From contig NZ_FMYV01000001.1 in assembly GCF_900102615.1 (NCBI RefSeq), positions 310,913 to 374,912 of the forward strand: a stretch of DNA of 64,000 nt, written 5' to 3'. A program made the translations under genes and the position numbers. This document shows, piece after piece, positions 1 to 7,862 of the stretch. Positions within the stretch are counted from its first letter, which is position 1. Every line of letters begins with the position of its first letter. The DNA comes from Geotoga petraea. Lineage in GTDB: Bacteria; Thermotogota; Thermotogae; Petrotogales; Petrotogaceae. A model generated the notes under the pieces. The model was not told the DNA's origin and made no database searches. It saw only the letters and a program-made list of their open reading frames with translations.

Positions 1-183
1 ATTGATAAACTTAGTCCAAACGATAGAATAATATTAAAGTTACGAGAGATAAATAATTATGATTATAAAAAAATATCTAAATTATTAAACATTCCAATTG
101 GAACCGTAAAAAGTAGGATTTTTTATTCCAGAAAAAAAATAAAGAAAATGATAGAGAGTGATAATGGGGGTGAAGAATTATGA
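1..183 (+). CDS. ECF-type RNA polymerase sigma factor, C-terminal part only (partial)
   Basis: The window opens inside a reading frame whose last 60 residues form a sigma-70 region 4 helix-turn-helix. Visible hallmarks are LSPNDRIILKLRE followed by YKKISKLLNIPIGTVKSRIF, the usual ECF pattern in which the IPIGTVKSR helix contacts the -35 element. The tail is lysine-rich and ends at a TGA that overlaps the next start codon in an ATGA, so the downstream RseC-like gene is probably translationally coupled. No anti-sigma factor is visible after it. The N-terminal region 2 lies outside the window, so the subgroup cannot be assigned. Confidence 0.85.
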   Translation: MDKLSPNDRIILKLREINNYDYKKISKLLNIPIGTVKSRIFYSRKKIKKMIESDNGGEEL

Positions 184-608
184 GAGAATTAATGACTGTA
201 AAAAAAATGGATAATAAATATGTATATTTAAAAACTAATAGAGCTTCAGAATGTTCAACTTGTTCTATTAGCGGAGCTTGTAGTTTAACAGGTACTCCCG
301 ATATTGAGTTAAAAGCTATGAGAGAAGAGTCATACATACCAGGTGAAAAAGTATTAGTTGAACTACCACAAGTCCCATTGGCAAAGATAGCTATGTTGGT
401 TTATGGTTTTCCATTATTAGTTTTCTTAGCTTTGGCTATTTTAAGTTATGGAATTGGATTAAACGATCTTTTTTCTTTTTCTATCGCTATAGGTGGTATG
501 GCTGTTAGTTATTTTATACTATCTATTTTAGACAAAAAGAAGTTTAAAGATATGTACTTGCCTAAAATAATTAAAAAAGTAAAAAACGAAATAAAAATAA
601 ACGATTAG
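180..608 (+). CDS. rseC: RseC/MucC-family membrane protein (SoxR-reducing type)
   Basis: A 142-residue protein with the RseC layout: an N-terminal cytoplasmic segment with a cysteine cluster (Cys25, Cys28, Cys34 in ECSTCSISGAC), then two membrane helices at about residues 65-85 and 95-112, then a basic tail. RseC proteins modulate sigma-E activity in proteobacteria, and relatives take part in reducing SoxR together with Rnf-type electron transport. Here the gene follows an ECF sigma factor with an ATGA overlap and a GGGGGTGAAG ribosome binding site, which fits a sigma regulatory role. The family assignment rests on the cysteine cluster and topology; the function in this phylum is inferred. 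A strong terminator follows immediately. Confidence 0.75.
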   Translation: MRELMTVKKMDNKYVYLKTNRASECSTCSISGACSLTGTPDIELKAMREESYIPGEKVLVELPQVPLAKIAMLVYGFPLLVFLALAILSYGIGLNDLFSFSIAIGGMAVSYFILSILDKKKFKDMYLPKIIKKVKNEIKIND

Positions 609-640
609 AAGAAGCTGTTTTCATAGCTTCTTCTTTTTTT
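607..640 (+). terminator. Rho-independent terminator after rseC
   Basis: A 10-bp perfect inverted repeat (AGAAGAAGCT at 607-616 and AGCTTCTTCT at 625-634) with an 8-base loop is followed by a run of T. It overlaps the rseC stop codon and ends the sigma factor operon. Confidence 0.9.
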
Positions 641-701
641 GAAAAATTTTTCGTGAAATATTTTTCATAGTAATGGGGAATATAAATATAAATCAGTTTA
701 A

Positions 702-731
702 TTAACTCTAATTCATTATAAATGATATACA
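702..731 (+). promoter_or_regulatory. Probable promoter of the glutamate dehydrogenase gene
   Basis: TTAACT at 702-707 and TATACA at 726-731 are 18 bases apart, with a TG one base before the -10 (extended -10). It would give a leader of about 90 bases that contains an A/T hairpin (744-770). This is a pattern match only. Confidence 0.45.
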
Positions 732-828
732 TTAAATTTAATCGAACTTTATTTTTTATATAAAAAGTTCTAAAATAAAGGTGTATGAAAAAATATTCCC
801 CAACCATTATTAAGGGAGGTTATTGAGT

Positions 829-2106
829 ATGAGCTTATATGAAAATGCAGTAAGGCAGTTTAACAAGGCTGCTGATATTATGAACTTAGAAAAAGATCTA
901 AAAGACGTTTTAACAAAACCAAAAAGAGAACTAACTGTTAATTTCCCAGTTAGAATGGATGACGGTACAGTAAGAGTATTTACCGGGTATAGAGTTCAAC
1001 ATAATGTTGCAAGAGGTCCCGCTAAAGGTGGGATAAGATTTCATTCAGAAGTTACTCTTGATGAAGTAAAAGCATTAGCATTTTGGATGACATGGAAAGC
1101 GGCAGTTGTTGATATTCCATATGGTGGAGGAAAAGGTGGAATAACAGTTAATCCTAAAGAACTATCAGATGGTGAATTAGAAAGAATGTCAAGAAGATTC
1201 TTCTCAGAAATTCAAATAATAATAGGAGAAGAGAAAGATATTCCTGCTCCAGATGTCAATACAAATGGTCAAATAATGGCTTGGTTTATGGATACTTATT
1301 CAATGAATGTTGGAAGAACCGAATTAGGTATAGTTACTGGTAAACCTTTAGAAATTGGTGGATCAGAAGGAAGAACTGAAGCCACAGGAAGAGGAGTTAG
1401 AATTTGTATTGAAGAAGGAATAAATTACATGAGAAAACTTGGGAAAATTACTAAAGAAAATAAAGATTTAACAGTTGCTGTCCACGGTTTTGGTAACGTA
1501 GGAACCTATGCATCTATTTTAACAGCAGAAGAAGTTGGAATGAAAGTTGTAGCTGTTTCTGATTCATCTGGTGGGCTTTATAATGCAGAAGGTTTTTCAC
1601 CAGCTGAATTAAAAGAATTAAGTGAAAAGACATTATCAAGAAAATCCAGCTTACATGATGTTAACGATGGTAAATACAAAACAATAACAAATGATGAAAT
1701 AATTTCTTTAGATGTAGATATTTTCTCTCCTTGTGCTATAGAAAACACTATTACTATGGATAATGTTGATAGTGTAAAAGCAAAATTAATTGTAGAAGGT
1801 GCTAATGGACCATTAACACCAGAAGCTGATGAAAAATTAACAGAAAAAGGAGTATTTATTGTTCCGGACTTTTTAGCAAATGCCGGTGGAGTTACAGTAT
1901 CTTATTTTGAATGGGTACAAGGCTTGCAATGGAACTTCTGGGAGTTAGAAGACGTAAGAGAAGCTTTACATAGAAAAATGACAAAAGCCTTCTATGATGT
2001 TATTGAAACAATGGAAGAATACAAAACAGATATGAGAACTGCTGCTTATATTAATGCTGTTAGAAGAGTAGCAACGGCAACAAAATTAAGAGGAATCTAT
2101 CCTTGA
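829..2106 (+). CDS. gdhA: Glutamate dehydrogenase
   Basis: Glu/Leu/Phe/Val dehydrogenase of 425 residues that interconverts glutamate with 2-oxoglutarate and ammonia in the cytoplasm. The N-terminal substrate domain shows GPAKGGIRFH, the YGGGKGGI loop with the catalytic lysine, and PAPDVNTNGQ; the Rossmann domain begins at about residue 219 with GFGNVG. The length is normal for the hexameric NAD(P) enzymes. I place the start at the ATG at 829 because the GGGAGGT at 814-820 is 8 bases away, whereas the in-frame TTG at 823 is only 2 bases from it. The gene stands alone between two terminators. Coenzyme preference cannot be read from the sequence. Confidence 0.97.
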   Translation: MSLYENAVRQFNKAADIMNLEKDLKDVLTKPKRELTVNFPVRMDDGTVRVFTGYRVQHNVARGPAKGGIRFHSEVTLDEVKALAFWMTWKAAVVDIPYGGGKGGITVNPKELSDGELERMSRRFFSEIQIIIGEEKDIPAPDVNTNGQIMAWFMDTYSMNVGRTELGIVTGKPLEIGGSEGRTEATGRGVRICIEEGINYMRKLGKITKENKDLTVAVHGFGNVGTYASILTAEEVGMKVVAVSDSSGGLYNAEGFSPAELKELSEKTLSRKSSLHDVNDGKYKTITNDEIISLDVDIFSPCAIENTITMDNVDSVKAKLIVEGANGPLTPEADEKLTEKGVFIVPDFLANAGGVTVSYFEWVQGLQWNFWELEDVREALHRKMTKAFYDVIETMEEYKTDMRTAAYINAVRRVATATKLRGIYP

Positions 2107-2121
2107 TCAAAATTATAATTT

Positions 2122-2150
2122 AAAGGCCCTTTTTGGGGCCTTTTTTAATT
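2122..2150 (+). terminator. Rho-independent terminator after gdhA
   Basis: AAAGGCCC (2122-2129) and GGGCCTTT (2136-2143) form an 8-bp stem with a 6-base loop, followed by a T-rich tail. Confidence 0.92.
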
Positions 2151-2204
2151 TTTTTATTTATGATAAAATAGATTGTCAATATTCTATTTTAAAGGAGAGA
2201 GAAA

Positions 2205-2642
2205 ATGGCTTATTTAATTGCTTCTTTGCTTATCAACTACATTGCTGGTTTCATTTTTATCAATTTGAATTTTTGGTATTTTATGTTGATCATACCAATA
2301 TTAATGATTTTTTTATCTTTAAAAACTAAAAAAGAAAGTAATATAACCAATATATTTTTGATTATTTCAGCTTTATTTACAGCAATTGGATTTATTCAAG
2401 ATTTTGATCCAACGTATTTTTATTTGATTATGAATTTTTCTGCTTTTCTATCTTATTTAAATGCTATCATGTCTAAAAAAATATTGTTATTTGTTTCTTG
2501 GTTAATGAATTCATTTGGAATAGGATATTTAATAGCTGAATTGAGGACTTTAAATTTAGGGATTATATTTGGGGTCATAATTTTTGCCATTGGTTTTAGA
2601 GAAATAATCTCTAAAAGCATTAAAGAAAAGGGAGGCCAATAA
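2205..2642 (+). CDS. Small hydrophobic membrane protein of unknown function
   Basis: I do not recognise a family. The 145-residue protein is almost entirely hydrophobic, with about four to five predicted membrane helices (roughly residues 3-20, 23-40, 48-64, 70-105, 112-133), short loops and a basic C-terminus. It has a good ribosome binding site (AAAGGAGAG) before the ATG. Its stop overlaps the purB start in a TAATG, so it heads the purB-purA operon and is translated at a coupled level. A transport or envelope role linked to purine supply is possible, but the context is the only hint. Confidence 0.75.
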   Translation: MAYLIASLLINYIAGFIFINLNFWYFMLIIPILMIFLSLKTKKESNITNIFLIISALFTAIGFIQDFDPTYFYLIMNFSAFLSYLNAIMSKKILLFVSWLMNSFGIGYLIAELRTLNLGIIFGVIIFAIGFREIISKSIKEKGGQ

Positions 2643-3931
2643 TGATAGAAAGATATTCTTTATCTCCAGTGAGGGATATTTGGACTTTGGAAAAACAGTA
2701 TGAAAGATGGTTGAAAATTGAGATTGCAGTTGTAGAAGCTTTTGAAGAAAAAGGAATTGCCCCTGAAGGTACCGCTAAAAAAATTAGGGAAAAAGCAAAA
2801 ATAAATGTTGAAAGAATTTTAGAAATTGAAGAGGAAGTTGATCATGATGTGATTGCTTTTATTAAAGGAGTTACAGAAAATATGGGAGATGAAGCGAGAT
2901 ACTTTCATATGGGGTTAACTTCATCAGACGTTGTAGATACTGCGTGGGCAATAGGTATGAAAGAAGCAACAAAAATGATTTTAGAAGAGTTAAAATCATT
3001 TATAAAGTCTTTAGAAAATATTAGCTTGAAACACAAAAAAACTTTAACAGTTGGAAGAAGTCACGGAGTTCATGCAGAGCCAACATCTTTTGGATTAAAA
3101 ATGTTGACATTTTTGGCTGAAATGAAAAGAAATTATACAAGGTTAAAAAGAGCGTATGAAGGAATAAAAGTAGGTAAATTAAGTGGAGCTGTTGGTAACT
3201 ATGCCAATATCTCACCAGAGATAGAGAAATTAGCCTTAAATAAACTTGGACTAAGACCAACTGAAATATCTACACAGATTGTTCCAAGAGATATTCATGC
3301 TGAATTATTTTCTGTTTTTGCATTAATAGGATCTGGGTTAGATAGACTGGCAACAGAGATAAGGCACCTTCAAAAAACAGAAGTTCTTGAATTACAAGAA
3401 CCTTTTAAAAAGGGACAAAGAGGGTCATCTGCAATGCCACATAAAAAAAATCCAATAATTTGTGAACGGTTATCAGGAATGGCTAGATTATTAAGATCAT
3501 ACACAATACCGGCTTATGAAAATATTGTATTGTGGCATGAGAGGGACATATCCCACTCATCAGTAGAAAGAGTAAACATTCCAGATGCAACTATGATTAT
3601 GTTCTATATGTTAGAAAAATCAATATATTTAATAGATAATTTGGTCGTTGACAAAGAAAGAATGCTTGAAACATTTAAAAGAAGTTATAATTTAGTGTAT
3701 TCTCAAAGAGTTTTATTAGGATTAATTGGGAAAGGCCTTTCAAGAGAAGATTCATATAAAATAGTGCAAGAAAATGCTTTAAAAGCTTGGGAGGAGAAAA
3801 AAGATTTCAAATTATTTATTAATTCAGATAAAAGAATAACTGATCATATGTCAGAAAAAGAAATAGACGAACTATTTTCAAACGAGTATTTTTTAAAAAA
3901 TGTAGATGAAGTGTATAAAAGATTTTTCTGA
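2642..3931 (+). CDS. purB: Adenylosuccinate lyase
   Basis: A 429-residue member of the fumarase/aspartase superfamily that catalyses two fumarate-releasing steps: SAICAR to AICAR, and adenylosuccinate to AMP. Superfamily signatures visible are the MGLTSSDVVDTAWA region, the GRSHGVHAEPTSFG catalytic histidine segment and the signature loop GSSAMPHKKNP. The length is typical of the shorter bacterial PurB proteins. It begins one base inside the preceding stop (TAATG) and lies 16 bases before purA, so the two AMP-forming steps from IMP are encoded side by side. Confidence 0.97.
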   Translation: MIERYSLSPVRDIWTLEKQYERWLKIEIAVVEAFEEKGIAPEGTAKKIREKAKINVERILEIEEEVDHDVIAFIKGVTENMGDEARYFHMGLTSSDVVDTAWAIGMKEATKMILEELKSFIKSLENISLKHKKTLTVGRSHGVHAEPTSFGLKMLTFLAEMKRNYTRLKRAYEGIKVGKLSGAVGNYANISPEIEKLALNKLGLRPTEISTQIVPRDIHAELFSVFALIGSGLDRLATEIRHLQKTEVLELQEPFKKGQRGSSAMPHKKNPIICERLSGMARLLRSYTIPAYENIVLWHERDISHSSVERVNIPDATMIMFYMLEKSIYLIDNLVVDKERMLETFKRSYNLVYSQRVLLGLIGKGLSREDSYKIVQENALKAWEEKKDFKLFINSDKRITDHMSEKEIDELFSNEYFLKNVDEVYKRFF

Positions 3932-3947
3932 TTAGGAGGAATTCATT

Positions 3948-5207
3948 ATGAAAAGAGTGGCAATTGTTGGTTCTCAATGGGGAGACGAAGGAAAGGGAAA
4001 GGTAGTAAACTACTTTTCAAAAAATTACGAATGGATAGTCAGGTATTCTGGAGGTGCCAACGCTGGTCATACAATTTATATTGATGGGAAAAAATATGTA
4101 AATCACTTATTACCTTCAATAACTCCTAATGGTTATTCAAAAGGGTTTTTAGGGGCTGGTATGGTGATAGACCTTGAACAGTTAATCAACGAATTAAAAA
4201 TATTGGAAGCCGATTTTCCAGGAATTTCTTCTAAAATTTATATAGATTATGAGACTTTTTTAGTGCTGCCATGGCATAAAGAAGAAGATGAGTTGAGAGA
4301 AAGTATGAGGAAAAATCCGATTGGAACCACTAAGAAGGGGATAGGCCCGGCTTATACAGATAAAGTTTCAAGGGAAGGCATCAAACTTTACAATATTTTC
4401 GATGAAAAACTGTTAAAAGAAAGGTTATCAGAAATATATTATCTCAAAAACAAAATATATTCAGGAAAAATAAAGAGTACTGATAAAGACGTGTTTGAAT
4501 ATCTTTTAAAAGTTAAAAGAGACTTAGATAAATTAAATGTTAATTTTGCTAGCGCAGTAAAAATGGGAGATGTTTTTAGAAGCACATCAGTTCTTTTTGA
4601 AGGAGCACAAGGAGTACTACTTGACCTTGATTTTGGTACGTATCCTTTTGTTACCTCTGGTTCAACCATGGCTCACGGTGTATCTTCTGTAGGGTTTTCA
4701 ACTTTTGAGCTTGATAAAGTTATGGGAGTTCTAAAAGCCTATACGACAAGGGTTGGTTCAGGGCCTTTTCCAACAGAGCTGTTTGATGAAACCGGGGGAA
4801 AAATAGCAAAATTAGGAAATGAATTTGGAGCTACAACTGGAAGGCCAAGAAGAGTCGGTTGGTTAGATCTGCCTGCTTTGAGATATGCCAAAATAAGAAG
4901 TGGCTTGAATGAATTTGTTATAACCAAAGCGGATGTACTGGATGGTTTTGATGAGGTGAAAATATGTACAAAATATGATGTAGAAGGTAAAATAAAAGAA
5001 ATCCCTGACTCATCATATGATTTTTATAAAGCTAAACCAATATATGAGACTTTAAAGGGTTGGAAATCTACGAATGATGTGAACTTCTTGAAATATATGG
5101 CCTTTATAGAAGAATTTACAGGTGTGAAGATAAACTATATTTCATATGGTCCAAAAACAGAAGAAATGTGTACAAAAAATAATATGATAATGAGAATAAA
5201 AGGATAA
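3948..5207 (+). CDS. purA: Adenylosuccinate synthetase
   Basis: Converts IMP, aspartate and GTP to adenylosuccinate, the first committed step to AMP. The N-terminal GTP loop SQWGDEGKGKVVN, the GGANAGHT segment with the catalytic His, GTTKKGIGPAY and the C-terminal base-binding TKADVLDGFDEV region are all present. At 419 residues it is close to the usual length. The ribosome binding site is AGGAGGAATT. The terminator directly downstream shows that the operon ends here. Confidence 0.97.
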   Translation: MKRVAIVGSQWGDEGKGKVVNYFSKNYEWIVRYSGGANAGHTIYIDGKKYVNHLLPSITPNGYSKGFLGAGMVIDLEQLINELKILEADFPGISSKIYIDYETFLVLPWHKEEDELRESMRKNPIGTTKKGIGPAYTDKVSREGIKLYNIFDEKLLKERLSEIYYLKNKIYSGKIKSTDKDVFEYLLKVKRDLDKLNVNFASAVKMGDVFRSTSVLFEGAQGVLLDLDFGTYPFVTSGSTMAHGVSSVGFSTFELDKVMGVLKAYTTRVGSGPFPTELFDETGGKIAKLGNEFGATTGRPRRVGWLDLPALRYAKIRSGLNEFVITKADVLDGFDEVKICTKYDVEGKIKEIPDSSYDFYKAKPIYETLKGWKSTNDVNFLKYMAFIEEFTGVKINYISYGPKTEEMCTKNNMIMRIKG

Positions 5208-5213
5208 ATTAAT

Positions 5214-5240
5214 CGGGCTTTTTTAAGCCCGTTTCTTTTT
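5214..5240 (+). terminator. Rho-independent terminator after purA
   Basis: CGGGCTT (5214-5220) and AAGCCCG (5225-5231) flank TTTT and are followed by a T-rich tract. Confidence 0.93.
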
Positions 5241-5269
5241 GTTATAATATAACATTAGGGGGGATTTTT

Positions 5270-6724
5270 ATGTATATTGTAAATTCAAAAGAAATGAAAA
5301 ATATTGATGAATTAACAATTTCAAAAGGCCTTCAAGAAAGTATTTTGATGGAACAAGCAGCTTTTTCAGTTAAAGAAATAGTCGAAGATTTAAATCCAAA
5401 AAAAATTTTGGTTATGGCTGGTACTGGAAATAATGGGGGAGATGGACTTGCTGTAGCAAGACTTCTGAAAAATGATGGTTATGATGTTCAGGTTTATATA
5501 ATAGGAAATGAAGAGAATGCATCTTACGGCTTTGTTAACCAAAAAGACATATGTAAAGAATATCAAGTAGATTTTATTGATGAAATTAAAGATTTAAATA
5601 ATTTTGATGTTTTAGTTGATGGCATAATAGGTGTAGGATTGGCTGGTGAGATAAAAGGAGAACTTTTGGACATAATAGATCATGTAAACTCTTGTAATTG
5701 CAAAGTAGTTTCAATAGACATACCAACTGGAATTTCTTCTGATACAGGAAAAATAATGAAAAAAGCAATAAAAGCTGATATAACTGTAACTTTTGGTTAT
5801 TTAAAAATAGGACATCTACTATATCCGGGGAGGAGTTATTCTGGAGAAATCAAACTTAGCCAAATGTCTTTTTATAAAGGGTATGAAAAAAATTTAAAAA
5901 GGTTTTTATTAACAGAAGAAAAGATTAGAGATATTTTACCAAAAAGGCCAAAAGACTCACACAAATATAACTTTGGTTCTATTGCAGTAATTGCAGGGAG
6001 TAAAGAGTATTCAGGAGCTCCTATATTATCAGCTTTAGGAGCACAATTAAGTGGTGCAGGAATGGTCTATTTAATCACCCCTTCTTATACTCCCATATTG
6101 GAGCATGAGCCTTCAGTAATTTATACAGATTTTAACAAAAACTACTTTGAAAAAAACGATTTGATAAAAATAAAAGGCAAAATTGAAAAAAGTGATGTAA
6201 TATTAATAGGGCCTGGTATAGGGCAAAATTCAAACGATTTTATAAAAGAAATATTAGAAAAATATTCTCATAAAAAGATTGTGATTGATGCTGATGCAAT
6301 AGGAGTTATAAAAAAAGTAAAGACTAATAAAAATATGTTAATAACACCTCATGCTGGAGAGTTTCAAAAATTATTAAAAAAAGAAATAGAAAGTATTGAA
6401 GATATAGAAAATTATTCTTTAGAAAAAAATATAAACGTTCTCTATAAAAGCACAACATCGTTAATAACAGATGGTGATAATAGTTATTTTAATGTATTTG
6501 GAAACGACGCCCTTTCAAAAGGTGGAACCGGTGATCTTGTTTCAGGAGTTATTGCTTCTTATATAGCCCAAGGTTGTACTGTAATAGATTCTACATTGAT
6601 TGCCACATATTTAGTTTATAAAACAGGGTATGACTTGGGAATAGAAAACACCAATTTTACTGTAACTCCTTTACAAATAGCAAAAAATTTAAACAGAGAA
6701 TTAATAAAATTAAGAGGTGATTGA
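5270..6724 (+). CDS. nnr: Bifunctional NAD(P)H-hydrate epimerase / ADP-dependent NAD(P)H-hydrate dehydratase
   Basis: A metabolite-repair enzyme of 484 residues that epimerises and dehydrates damaged NAD(P)HX. The N-terminal half (about residues 1-210) is the YjeF/NnrE epimerase domain with GTGNNGGDGLAVARLL. The C-terminal half (about 220-480) is the ribokinase-like NnrD domain, with KYNFGSIAVIAGS, GPGIGQ, TPHAGEF and the ATP/ADP-site motif GNDALSKGGTGDLVSG. Both domains look intact. The stop overlaps the TTG start of the next gene in a TTGA, so translation is coupled. This opens a five-gene operon running to engB. Confidence 0.95.
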   Translation: MYIVNSKEMKNIDELTISKGLQESILMEQAAFSVKEIVEDLNPKKILVMAGTGNNGGDGLAVARLLKNDGYDVQVYIIGNEENASYGFVNQKDICKEYQVDFIDEIKDLNNFDVLVDGIIGVGLAGEIKGELLDIIDHVNSCNCKVVSIDIPTGISSDTGKIMKKAIKADITVTFGYLKIGHLLYPGRSYSGEIKLSQMSFYKGYEKNLKRFLLTEEKIRDILPKRPKDSHKYNFGSIAVIAGSKEYSGAPILSALGAQLSGAGMVYLITPSYTPILEHEPSVIYTDFNKNYFEKNDLIKIKGKIEKSDVILIGPGIGQNSNDFIKEILEKYSHKKIVIDADAIGVIKKVKTNKNMLITPHAGEFQKLLKKEIESIEDIENYSLEKNINVLYKSTTSLITDGDNSYFNVFGNDALSKGGTGDLVSGVIASYIAQGCTVIDSTLIATYLVYKTGYDLGIENTNFTVTPLQIAKNLNRELIKLRGD

Positions 6725-7368
6725 AAATTAAAGCGTATATAATTTCAGGAGGGGATAAAACAAAAGATTTATCTTTTTATGAAGAAAATTTATTAAAAAC
6801 AGATGTAAAAATCGCCTCTGATTCTGGGATAAAAATATTTAAAAAATTAAATATAAAGCCTGATTATCTAATAGGAGACTTAGATTCAGCAAGTAATGAA
6901 GATATACAATGGGCAAAACAAAATGACGTACAGATTTTAAAATATCCCGTACAAAAAAATGAGATTGATTCTGAACTTGCAATAATGAAAGCCCAACAGC
7001 TTGGATGTAAAAAAGTATTTTTATCCTCAATTACTGGATCCAGAATAGACCACACCTTAGCGGGGATTTACCTACTTGGTAAATATTCAAAATTAGATCC
7101 AGAAATTATTGAGGAAGAGTATAGTATAGGTATAGTAAAAAAATATAAAAACATATTAACAAAAAAGAATAATTCGTGGGCCATACTACCTTTGGGTGAA
7201 AAAGTAGAGGGACTTACCTTAAAAGGGTTTAAATACAATTTATTTGAAAAAAATATAGATAAATACGATTCCATAGGAGTTAGTAACAAGTCTAAAGAAG
7301 AGAACGTCACTATATCTATAAAAAAAGGTATTGTTTTATACATACATTACAAAAAAACAGTGAGGTGA
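6721..7368 (+). CDS. thiN: Thiamine pyrophosphokinase
   Basis: Transfers pyrophosphate from ATP to thiamine to make thiamine diphosphate. The 215-residue protein has the family motifs SDSGIKIFKK, PDYLIGDLDSAS (metal and ATP binding aspartates) and GSRIDHTLAGIYLL (thiamine site, paired with the smaller C-terminal beta domain). The only suitable start is TTG at 6721, which overlaps the upstream stop as TTGA with an AGAGGTGA ribosome binding site just before it. The family assignment is firm from the two aspartate motifs. Confidence 0.93.
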   Translation: MKIKAYIISGGDKTKDLSFYEENLLKTDVKIASDSGIKIFKKLNIKPDYLIGDLDSASNEDIQWAKQNDVQILKYPVQKNEIDSELAIMKAQQLGCKKVFLSSITGSRIDHTLAGIYLLGKYSKLDPEIIEEEYSIGIVKKYKNILTKKNNSWAILPLGEKVEGLTLKGFKYNLFEKNIDKYDSIGVSNKSKEENVTISIKKGIVLYIHYKKTVR

Positions 7369-7373
7369 AAAAT

Positions 7374-7850
7374 ATGTGGATGATTATTTCAGATACTCAC
7401 GATAACGTTGAAAAATTGAAAAAAGTAAAACAAATAGTTAAAGAAAATGATGTAGATACAATATTTCATTGTGGTGATTATGTTGCGCCTTTTAGTTTAC
7501 CTTACATAATAATTGATGGTGTACAATTTTTTGGTATTTATGGAAATAATGACGGTGAAATTTTGGGGTTAAATAAAAAATCAAATGGTATTATCACTCA
7601 TGGGCCTAAATCTTTTGAACATCAAGGACATAAAATATACATGATGCATGAGCCTTATTCACTAAAAGCCGCTGAAAATTCAAGTTTATATGATTTTATA
7701 TTTTTTGGGCATACTCACGAGATAGTTACCAGAAAGTCTGTTAAGAGTTTGATTATTAACCCAGGAGAAGCATGTGGCTATTTAACTGGTAAGTCAACTT
7801 TATGCATCCTAAATCCAGAAAATAAAGAATACAAAATAATTGAATTATAA
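7374..7850 (+). CDS. YfcE/MJ0936-type metallophosphoesterase
   Basis: A compact 158-residue calcineurin-like phosphodiesterase. All metal-binding blocks are visible: SDTHDN, HCGDYV, GNNDG, a histidine in MMHEP, and GHTHE. Members hydrolyse phosphodiester bonds in vitro, but the natural substrate is usually unknown. I chose the ATG at 7374 because GAGGTG (7362-7367) sits at the right distance; the upstream GTG at 7365 lies inside that ribosome binding site. It is in the nnr-thiN-lon-engB operon, with no gap to its neighbours beyond a few bases. Confidence 0.92.
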   Translation: MWMIISDTHDNVEKLKKVKQIVKENDVDTIFHCGDYVAPFSLPYIIIDGVQFFGIYGNNDGEILGLNKKSNGIITHGPKSFEHQGHKIYMMHEPYSLKAAENSSLYDFIFFGHTHEIVTRKSVKSLIINPGEACGYLTGKSTLCILNPENKEYKIIEL

Positions 7851-7862
7851 ATGGAGGAAAAT

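Noticed and set aside
571-807. Open frame on the - strand over the gdhA leader
   Set aside because: It covers the rseC terminator and promoter of gdhA and has no ribosome binding site or recognisable sequence.
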